Of a stretch of 20,190 nt of DNA, positions 10,480-19,065 are shown one piece after another. The translations under genes and the position numbers were made by a program. The notes beneath the pieces were generated by a model, which was not told where the DNA came from, made no database searches, and was given only the letters and a program-made list of their open reading frames with translations. Every line of letters begins with the position of its first letter. Positions within the stretch are counted from its first letter, which is position 1. The DNA is from Proteromonas lacertae. Lineage: Eukaryota; Sar; Bigyra; Opalinata; Proteromonadidae. The stretch spans positions 1 to 20,190 of the forward strand of contig NGBS01000977.1 in assembly GCA_002245135.1 (NCBI GenBank), in the 5' to 3' direction.

Positions 10480-12808
10480 TTATTTAGGTAATGGATTATC
10501 TGGATGTGTAACTCTCCATTCTTTCAACAATTTCTGAACTTCATTGAAGTGATTAATATATTTCGATATATCTTCTTCATATGGAACACTACATTATAAA
10601 TAACATTATATATAATATATACATATGATTTGCACTTCCTAATGACAAATGCATTGTTGTAATACATTGCAATCTTTCTTTCAATGTATGATAGGTATTA
10701 CTCTGAGGTAAAATCATCAACAAACCGTATAGTGATTTAATTAAATATTGAAAATTATTACTACTTTCATTCAACAAAGATAATCTTACATGTACAAATA
10801 TAGGAGATTCTAGAAGTTGAATAAATCTATCAATTTGAAGTAAGAAGTTGATATTTGGTTCAATATTACCATAATATTGTATTAGATTATAAGATAAATA
10901 ATATTTTTGAGATAAAATACAAAGTGAAAATAATGAGATAGGATTATAGCACCAAGTTGAGTATATATTCCAGAATATATCTTCATTTGATTTATCGCTT
11001 GTTGTTGTTTCTGTTGTTGTTGTTGTTATTTTTAAAGCATCTCTAATCAAATGTAATTCTGGTGCAGTCATCATTATTATATTTAGTGAATGAATCATAT
11101 GATCTACAAAATTTAAATCAGTAAATTTCTATTTTATAAAAAACAAAATGAACATACTAATAAAATTCTTGATAATGTTTTATAAACAGTAATTGAATTT
11201 AAATGTAATGAAAATGTTCTAATAATCAATGGACCTCTTATTTTCAATAAATTTCTATCCGTTTCAAATAACTATACAAACAATAACTATATCATAATTA
11301 TTATACATTTAGCACATTCATCAGTATTGGCTCTAATTGGTCATTTATCTTTGCTATAATAATTAATACATCCAAATCTTTCATAATCACTTGATCATCT
11401 TCATCACTCAATGTTTTTAATAAAGGAGGAACAATTTGGTTTAAATATTCAATAGGATTAATTGTCTTTCGTATTAATAAAATTGATAATGTCTGAAGTG
11501 AAGCGATTCTGGAAGGAATTACTGTATTTGCTAATTCAGCTATTAAACGATCAATGATTGGACCATAATCGAGTGACATTTCAGTATTATTAATCTAATA
11601 ATAATAATAATAATAATAATAAAAGAAGTGATAAATATAAATATATATATATTCTATACTATATTTAATAACATTTGATGTGTTTCCAATGACAAATTAC
11701 TTATTTCATCAACATCATTCATCCTTTGAAATAATGTGTCTAATATTAAATATGTATCTGATAATAATATCTCTTTCCCTAAATTCAATAATTCATTTAA
11801 CCAGTGTAAAGCAGTTGATCGAATGAATTTGTCATTAGCAACACAATGATTTACAACTATTCTCAACTATACATAAAAATAAACAATTATATATATTTAT
11901 ACAATATTATTATATTCAATCTCTTTCACATTTGTTGTTTTCAATTGATCTAACAAGTCATTTAAAATACTATCAGCTTCCTGTCTTATTTCTATATGCG
12001 AATCATCTAACATATCCAATATTCCACCTAAATACTCAGGTAAATAATCAGTCATGTCAATTGATGGAATAGAATCAAAAATCTAAAAAATTAATAAAAA
12101 TATAGTCGCTTTAATAAAATACTTTAATCCAAGATAGTAGTAGTCTTCTTACATATGCATTTCCCATTGAGTAATATTTATTGAGAAGTGGTATAAATGA
12201 TTGGATATTGAAGTTATCATATTGAGTTACATACTGTTTCAATAATTCATCTAATACTCGTGATCCTTATGATATATTAAGGTAAAATGTAAATAAAATT
12301 CAAATTTCTATATAAAATGATATATTCTTTACATCCATATCAATATCTGGGAATAATCTACACAAACAATCAAATAAATTATTGAAATATTCCAAAGACT
12401 CGTGACCAGTTATTCGGATGATATTATAAAGTGATTCACATGCATAATAACGAACACGAGGGTCTGGATCTTCAACTGTGTGTATTACTGGTGTTATTAA
12501 ATTATCTAAATACGGTTTTATATTATCTGATAAACCAACAGCTATACCAGCTAATGCTAGTATTCCACCTTTTCTAGCATTACTGTTTGCAGATTTTATA
12601 AAATCTGTATTTATACATTCTATTATTGCTTCTATTTCTGCACTTTGCTTTTGTATCTACAATACAATAATTGAATATAGCATACAACCAATTTCTTGAT
12701 TGTTTCAGTCAATTCATCAACTGCAACCTTTCTTTTCTCAAAAGTACGATCACCTAGATTTTTCTTAACTAATACAAGTAATGGTGAAGCTGTAGCTGTT
12801 ACAGACAT
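10480..12808 (-). CDS. VAC14: VAC14 homologue, scaffold of the PIKfyve/Fab1 lipid kinase complex
   Basis: VAC14 holds the PI3P 5-kinase Fab1/PIKfyve and the phosphatase Fig4 together on endolysosomal membranes and so controls PI(3,5)P2. The start MSVTATASPLL at 12808 leads into HEAT-like repeats (NARKGGILALAGIAVGL.., DPDPRVRYYACESLYNI, then SWIKIFDSIP.., HIEIRQEADSILNDLL). The C-terminal VAC14 signature follows: TWCYNPISLFSLCILSQ, DLIQ-like NLIQYYG, FIQLLESPIFVHVRLSLL and LIKSLYGLLMILPQS. The end is HPDNPLPK. Eight introns: 12657-12685, about 12266-12332, 12083-12122, 11867-11902, 11595-11659, 11272-11306, 11129-11157, 10589-10622. The product is about 664 residues, shorter than human (about 780). 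A Thr-rich run from ACA/ACT repeats lies near 11010-11035. The second intron does not splice cleanly, with one base missing or extra. Confidence 0.93.
11596..11623. repeat. (TAA)n trinucleotide tract in a VAC14 intron
   Basis: About nine TAA units lie next to the 3' splice site of the 65-nt intron at 11595-11659; on the coding strand they form the TTA run before the terminal TAG. This intron is among the longest in the window. Confidence 0.9.
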
Positions 12809-12913
12809 TGAAAGATTTTATTTTGAAAAGGGTGTTTCAAAAATTCTTCAAGCTGATTAGCTTGAGGATTTATGTTTTCTCCAAAATTCTTTTATACCAG
12901 CATAAGAAACAAA
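12809..12913. promoter_or_regulatory. Divergent promoter between VAC14 and the SLC17-like gene, with a palindrome
   Basis: The two start codons face away from each other over 105 bp. In the middle, 12848-12865 is a perfect 7-bp inverted repeat, TCAAGCT-gatt-AGCTTGA. Its G and C bases make it stand out from the AT-rich surroundings. It could be a dimeric transcription-factor site serving both genes, or a chance hairpin. It was not found in the other intergenic regions by eye. Confidence 0.35.
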
Positions 12914-14588
12914 ATGATAAACATTCCCAGACGTTATATGCTTGTCATATTTTGTCATTTAGGATTATATATTGTATAAAAAATTGATTATTCAATAATA
13001 TAGACTATGTTTCTCAGAGTGAACCTCTCTATATCCATTATTCCAATGAAAGATGAATTTCACTGGGAAGGTATTTATTTTGTGAGCTAATTATATTAGA
13101 GAAGCAGAAAGGAATCTTATTATCATCATTTTTCTGGGGATATTTATTTCTTCAAATTCCATCGGGTTGGTTGTCATTGAAAATAGGAGGAAAGTATAAC
13201 AACATAAATGAAATTTAATCTTCTAGGCATTTGTTTGGTTTATCAATTTTTGTTCCATCCTTACTGAATCTGTTTATTCCACATATTGCATCAAATTTTC
13301 ATGCATTGTATATAAAATAATAAATATTTTCAATTTATTTTGTGTATAGATTAATTGTTAGATTTTTAACAGGTATTTTTGAAGGAGCAGCCTTCCCAGC
13401 AATCCAATCATTATTATCAATATGGGCACCTATTCACGATCGTAGTAAAATGGTTGGATATATATGGGCAGGAGGTACTTTAGGAAGTACAATAGGAATG
13501 CCATTATCAGGTTATATCTGTAATTCATCGTGGGGATGGAGAGGTACATTCAATACATTTGGTTATTTAGGAGTAATATATTATATAATATGGTGTTTAT
13601 ATATATATCCATCTCCTAAAGAAGATCCATTTATTACTAAAGAGGAATTATTGTTATTTCAAAATGATGGTAATAATGATGATGATGATTATGATGATGA
13701 TAGTGAAGAAGGACAAAGAGAAGAAATAGAAAGAAATATTGAAGATAATAATAATAGTGGTAGTAAGATATTAAAATCATCATCTAGTTCAGCACCATCA
13801 ACATTATCATCTTCATCTATTCAAAAAGTGATTTTAGTTCATAACACTCATGATTTATCACAAATATTAAATCAATCTGTTCCTTGGAAGATGTTTATTA
13901 CTACGCCTTCTATATTAGCAATTTATGCAGTACATTTTGGACATGGATATGGAGAGAATACTTTATTAACATTTTACCAACTTATTTTAAAATGAAGTTT
14001 AATTATTCAACTCAACAAGCTGGATTAGTTACATTTTTTCCATATTTACTATTAGCAATAATGAGTTCAGTTACTGGTAATTTAGCGGATTATTTCATTG
14101 TTCATAATACAAGAATATTAACAGTGAGAACTGTTTGTAATAGTTTAGGATTGTTATTATTTACATTTTTTGTTATTATTGCAGGTATATCGAATAATGA
14201 ATGGATTTGTTTTTTATGTATTACTTTTGCAATTGGTGCTACTGGTATTTTGAATGGTGGTTTTATTCCCAATATGTTGGATGTTTGTCCGAAGTTTGCT
14301 GGTATTATTTATGCTTGTTCTAATATGACTTTTGCTACTTATATCTTTTTATTTGAATGATTATCACTATGTTTTTTCTTTAATTAATATAACTGGTATT
14401 ATTGCTCCAGTTGTTACAGGTTATTTAATTAATGGTGAAAATCCAAATGTATATATATATTCTGTTTAAGTTTATAGTGGTTCTTGTCATTTTCTGTTTG
14501 TGGTTTGATCTCAATATTAGGAATGATTTTTTATTGCAAATATGGTGATGATAAAGTAGTACAATATGATAATGTTAAACATTTTTAA
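12914..14588 (+). CDS. SLC17-like anion transporter (major facilitator superfamily)
   Basis: A twelve-helix carrier of the sialin / vesicular glutamate / phosphate transporter kind, probably on an endolysosomal or plasma membrane. The start at 12914 (MINIPRRYMLVIFCHLGLYI) resembles helix 1 of the family. It is followed across an intron by the SLC17-like RVNLSISIIPM, then SSFFWGYLFLQIPSGWLSLKIGGK, RFLTGIFEGAAFPAIQSLLSIWAP and SWGWRGTFNTFGYLG. The central cytosolic loop carries an acidic then Ser-rich insert (DDDDYDDDSEEG.., SSSSSAP). The second half has FNYSTQQAGLVTFFPYL and GIIAPVVTGYLING. Clear introns: 12974-13003, 13071-13099, 13194-13226, 13308-13349, 14449-14477. Two trouble spots: one T appears missing near 13975, in front of PTYFK, and 14330-14390 looks like an intron without proper GT or AG. 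The product is about 490 residues, usual for the family. The substrate cannot be deduced. Confidence 0.85.
13664..13702 (+). repeat. GAT-rich codon repeat in the transporter loop
   Basis: Runs of GAT and AAT codons encode the Asn/Asp-rich stretch of the central cytosolic loop. They mark it as a low-complexity expansion that lies between the two six-helix halves. Confidence 0.7.
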
Positions 14589-14656
14589 ATTGTTAGTTGA
14601 TTATTACTTTTTTTTTTATATATTAAGCTTGAATATCGGTTTGAACATAAATAACA

Positions 14657-17600
14657 ATGTTACTCCGTTTCCTACCTTTATTAGTATATAATAGTATATC
14701 TAAAACGTCATAGCTGTTATTTTGCATGTGCCAATGCAGTTATTATAGTATATGGAATTGTTATGAGACATATCCTGTTTCGTTTAAGACTCTCGAAATA
14801 GAAAAATCAAAATTAGCAATTTTGTTGGAAGAAAAATATTATAAATCCAAAATAAGCACAGTAAATGATACGTTTATTGATTTTATTAACATATGTTTTT
14901 CGTATCTTAATAATGCAAGATTATTGAATTATGAGACATATTCATTGTTAAATGACATTATAGTCAACATCATACCTCAAATTGAATATACTTCACCATT
15001 TATACAATTAGAACCATTTGTAGCTAAATCTGTGTATAATATTGGTTTATTTGTACCAAATACTAAGTTACTTGATATTAATTTTATACATATCGAAGTA
15101 TATTATGAATTTTTAATCTTTAGAGTTTAATGGATTTTATAGAAGATAAAAGATATAATTTAAAGTGTTATTCCTTAGAATCAAGTGATTTTTGTGTTAA
15201 AATAGAAACAGAAAACCTTGAAATCACACAGAATCAAATCACCAATGAACAATTGGATTTAATAATAGTGTTTGATATAGAATCAAGTTTGGACTTATAC
15301 ATATTATTTCAAGGAAGATTTAGTCCAATTCAGATATTGTTTAATCCAAGAAATATAGTTTATATGAAATCAATAGATTATATTATTGCAGTTGATACAA
15401 CAATGATAGAAAATAAGAAAATGAATATAAATAGAATGAAAGAATCTCAACTGATGTATTTCTCATCACAAATGTATTTATTGCCAAAAATAATGTTTAA
15501 TTATGAAAATATTACAAAATCCAAATATAATATTGCTAATAACACGTTTTTATATTTATTGAATCTGCAGAATAATATAGTAATGGATGAGATGTTTGAT
15601 GTGATTTGTGGTATTTTGGATAAAGTAAAAGAAAGTAAAATGATTATTATTGTGGAGTATTTTATTTATATGTTATTTATATTAAATAGTAATACTGGGA
15701 CAATAGATTATATAGATTCTCATATTAGTAGAATTAACCAATCAATTAAAAAGCAAATTAAATATTCAACTGAAAATAGTATATTTTATATTCATTATAA
15801 CAATATATAATATAAGTAGATGTTGAAAAATTGTTGAATATATATTCCATTGTTGATATGGGATTAATTCCATTTCCAGTTGTAAATATTGAAGATATTC
15901 AATTATATACATATTTTAAAGTATTTTTTTTTATAAATGCAAATATTTGTTGATATATAGAAACCATATATGATTCTATGTAACTCAGATCTTCAAACTC
16001 AATCTTTAATTTCATTGGTTAATAATACATATCTATTCCCATTTTCTTGTTCATTTTCTATTGAACATTATATTAATAATGTTGTGTATGTAAGTAATAA
16101 TTATGATAAATTTAAAGAATCATTTATCGATGAAACAATTAACTTTTCAAAACTATTAGAAATGAGAATTGATGTATATAGAGAATGGTTGTCATTATTT
16201 AACAATATCTTTGGTAATATAAAACTTAAGAAATTAATAATTCTAAAATATGATGTGTTTGATGAAGACATGGAAGATATAATGAATGAAGAGAATATGG
16301 AACAACTTGAAAAAGCAATAGAAATATTACCAACTAATATTAATTACCTTCATACCTTTCTACTTACACTAACTGATAAATCTATAGCATTTATTGAAGC
16401 ATATAATCTATTTAAGATATATCCTCCAGCTAAAGAGTTTAAAATTTCTGTTTCTATATCATTAAATAGTAAATCAAGAGTATAATATATATATATCACT
16501 CATATTATCATTCTTTTTTAATAGTATTTATATAATATTTATGCTCAAATACTGATGACTCCATTACTTAAAGAGTATGTGAAAGAAACATTAATGATAC
16601 ATCATTTTTTCTTTGATTTTTGATGGCTTTCGTATTTACTGCTATTTTATATATTTTATAAAATAGGCTAAAAATGATGCATATCTATTTCCAATGACAT
16701 ATTTGAATTTCACTCAGTTTGAACCAAACGTGCAAGAATCTATAATTTGCTTAGATGCAATTGATAAAAAATATGATATTGTATAATAATTATCATTAAT
16801 ATGAATCTATTTAGGCCTATTCTCTTCAAGCATTGAAACAATTATATCCAAATCTTACAGATGATGAATTAAAGAGAATGTATAATCTATTTATTTTTAT
16901 TCTATTGTTTGTAGTGAATATTATATTGATATATTCAAATCAAATGATATATTCATAAGAAGAATCAGAAGTGAAATATATGATAGAAATAGTATATATA
17001 TTATAATATTATATTTTTTATTAATTGTGTCTATTTAATATAGAAATATTCGCTAAAGACAAAATAACATGCAAAGAAGAGTATGATAAAGTATTTTCAT
17101 TATTACCATCAAATTATATCAACAAAGAATCGAAAGAAAGAAGAATCTATTTAATAACTCAATACTATAAAAGTAACAATACAGATAAGGCAAAAAGAAA
17201 TAGATTTTTGTTTGAAATATAACTTGAACAATAAAAGAATACATCAAATTCATTTAATAAATGAAAGAGAATATGATTTTTCTTCCTTACCAAATTTACA
17301 GAAAATAATTCAAGTATTATCATTGTTTAATAATTTATATAATAATAGGTGGTAAATGATGAAAGACTCAGCTTCAATTATGCTTTTGAATACTCAAAGA
17401 AATATATTCCAGATGATTCTATAGTTATAATAGGTAATAGTGATATACTTTATGATGAACAATCTTTAGAAAGATTGAATAAAGTGAAATTTGAAAATAT
17501 ATTCGTTTCATTAACAAAATGGGAGATTTATGAATATAAGAATAATATAATGAAGTCATATATCTATCCAAATATTGACAGTCAAGATTCATGGATCTTC

Positions 17601-17864
17601 TTTCTCCAATTAGAGATAATTATACAAAATACCATTAATCTATTTAGGAGAACAAGGATGTGATCAAGTTATTACATATTATGCTGATATTATGAAATAT
17701 GATGTATTGAATCCCTGTTATGATATTAAAAGTTATCATTTACATTTATCAAATATTGTATTTATTATGCTTCTTATAATATATCATAGAGAAGTTATAA
17801 TTTCAGTGCTTTAAGACCACATGGTAAATATAAATGGAAAACTGCATATTTTGATAAATTATAG
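14657..17864 (+). CDS. Secretory-type GT41-like protein with a second C-terminal glycosyltransferase-like domain
   Basis: The ATG at 14657 and a 30-nt intron (14684-14713) give MLLRFLPLLLLFCMCQCSYY, a typical signal peptide. The next part recalls the catalytic region of O-GlcNAc-transferase-like (GT41) enzymes: LYILFQGRFSPIQILF, SIDYIIAVDTT, SSQMYLLP, NNTFLYLLNLQNN.., MIIIVDN, and VDVEKLLNIYSIVDMGLIPFPV where GT41 has an ADVVLDPFP motif. Helical TPR-like segments follow (16000-16900). The C-terminus has YLITQYYKSNNTDKA, IVIIGNSDI, SQDSWIF, LGEQGCDQV and LNPCYDIKSYHLHLSN, a glycosyltransferase-like domain I know from bacterial and algal-virus proteins. Further introns: 15098-15123, 15657-15689, 15779-15816, 15921-15960, 16480-16524, 16632-16666, 16781-16814, 16880-16914, 16992-17043, 17314-17348, 17758-17789. 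The product is about 920 residues. About four single-base breaks lie near 16622, 17193, 17598 and 17625. The donor and acceptor are unknown; action in the ER/Golgi is inferred from the signal peptide. Confidence 0.72.
15657..15689 (+). other. 33-nt intron that is a multiple of three and lacks a stop
   Basis: It starts GTATTTTATT and ends AAATAG. Read through, it adds eleven hydrophobic residues (YFIYMLFILNS) without closing the frame. Removing it gives KMIIIVDNTGTIDYI, which fits the GT41-like fold better (beta strand followed by a helix). Gene callers may miss it. Confidence 0.6.
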
Positions 17865-18139
17865 AAAATTGTTTTTTTATTAGGTTTATAATTTCATTTA
17901 TTTATTGTATTGTATTTTTTCTGGTATATAATCTTAATAATAATTCATTAGTATAGTTAATACATTTATTCCACAAATACATCCAGAATGTATTAAAATG
18001 TATTAATGTGTCTTTATTGTTTCTTTTAATTTCTCTTCTTCTATTTAGAATATCACATTGAAACTGGTTTTGATAAATAAGATTGCGGATTTATATTTGT
18101 TTGAGCTGAATACCATATCTAACAAGAGAGATTTGTGTT
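17865..18139. other. Intergenic region
   Basis: These 275 bp separate the glycosyltransferase gene from the pseudokinase gene. A short open stretch (KIADLYLFELNTISNKRDLCYV, read at about 18080-18145) precedes the chosen pseudokinase start but has no ATG in a sensible place. Nothing else was recognised. Confidence 0.4.
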
Positions 18140-19036
18140 ATGTCAGTATTTATACTTAATTTATATATGTAGACAATATATGATGATTATATATCCTCAA
18201 GTATGTTCGTTTTTATGAGAAGAGAATAATCGGATTAGTCATGTCATAAAATCTATTAGTATTGATCAAGAAACTTTAAAACCATTACAAAATATGTATA
18301 TAATATATTTGAACTATATAGGAGAAAGGAACTCTCTCGTTTCCAATGAATTTGATAATTCCTTTTACTTCCCAAATAGTCGATAATTCTGTTCTTCTAA
18401 TAAGAACAGCCTATTTTTCATGTAGTATAGATAAACTAAGTCATATTCAAAAGATGATTTATTAAAGGAAGAGTGTAATAATTATCATAAATCAGAACAA
18501 ACAACACCAATTCATCAGTTAATTGAAAACAATTTATTGAATGATTTTTTTGATCAAAATCTGTTTAAATATAAAAGAATTTCATTCTAACAATATATTA
18601 ATAAGCAATTTAAAACCTACCAACATATTTATTTCACAGAATTACAACTGTTATTTTTGTGATATAAAACACTATTTACTATATAATTGTTCAAATAAAA
18701 TAGCTGATTTGCCATTCAGTACTTTGGAATATATAGCTCCTGAGGTATATTCAAATAGAGAATATGATTTAAGTTGTGATATTTGGAGTTTAGGTTGTAT
18801 AATATATTACATATTATCAACATATCATGAGAATATATTTTCCTCAAAGAGTATTATTAAAATGTATAGAAAACAACTCCATCCTTCTAAATTGTATGAT
18901 AATAGTAGTATTTCAAAGGAATATAAAGAGTTATTAGATATGTGTTTATGTTATAACAAAAAATGAGAGAAAAACTATAGATGAAATAATCAGTTATTTA
19001 TCAGAAAGTAAATCTGAAAGAATAAAAAGAAAATAA
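18140..19036 (+). CDS. Protein kinase-like protein, probable pseudokinase, with several frame breaks
   Basis: The ATG at 18140 gives MS, then a 27-nt intron (18146-18172), then TIYDDYISSSMF. The fold is followed in order: a degenerate glycine loop (SSSMFVF), the beta-3 lysine in HVIKSISID, NLIIPFTSQIVDNSVLLIR (beta 4-5), ICLNIKEFHSNNILISNLKPTN where the catalytic HRD is ISN (Asn codon 18607-18609), the DFG position reading DIK (18661-18669), then YIAPEVY and LSCDIWSLGCIIYYIL. Loss of HRD Asp and DFG Phe-Gly suggests no phosphotransfer, while the fold-holding APE and DxWSxG motifs are kept. A second intron (about 18301-18324) is likely. About five single-base breaks (near 18220, 18345, 18445, 18548 and 18965) mostly fall in homopolymers. 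It ends KSERIKRK at 19036, only 30 nt before the LRR gene, so the two may be one gene. It could be a dead gene, but the pattern matches the rest of the window. Confidence 0.65.
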
Positions 19037-19065
19037 AAAATTGTAATAATAGAGAAGATGGAGGT

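Noticed and set aside
12478-12699. Plus-strand frame with transmembrane-like composition
   Set aside because: It is antisense to VAC14 HEAT-repeat exons, which splice cleanly on the minus strand.
14657-17864. A viral origin for the glycosyltransferase gene
   Set aside because: Its C-terminal domain recalls proteins of large algal viruses, but the gene has about twelve introns of the local type and local base composition, with no virus-like neighbours.
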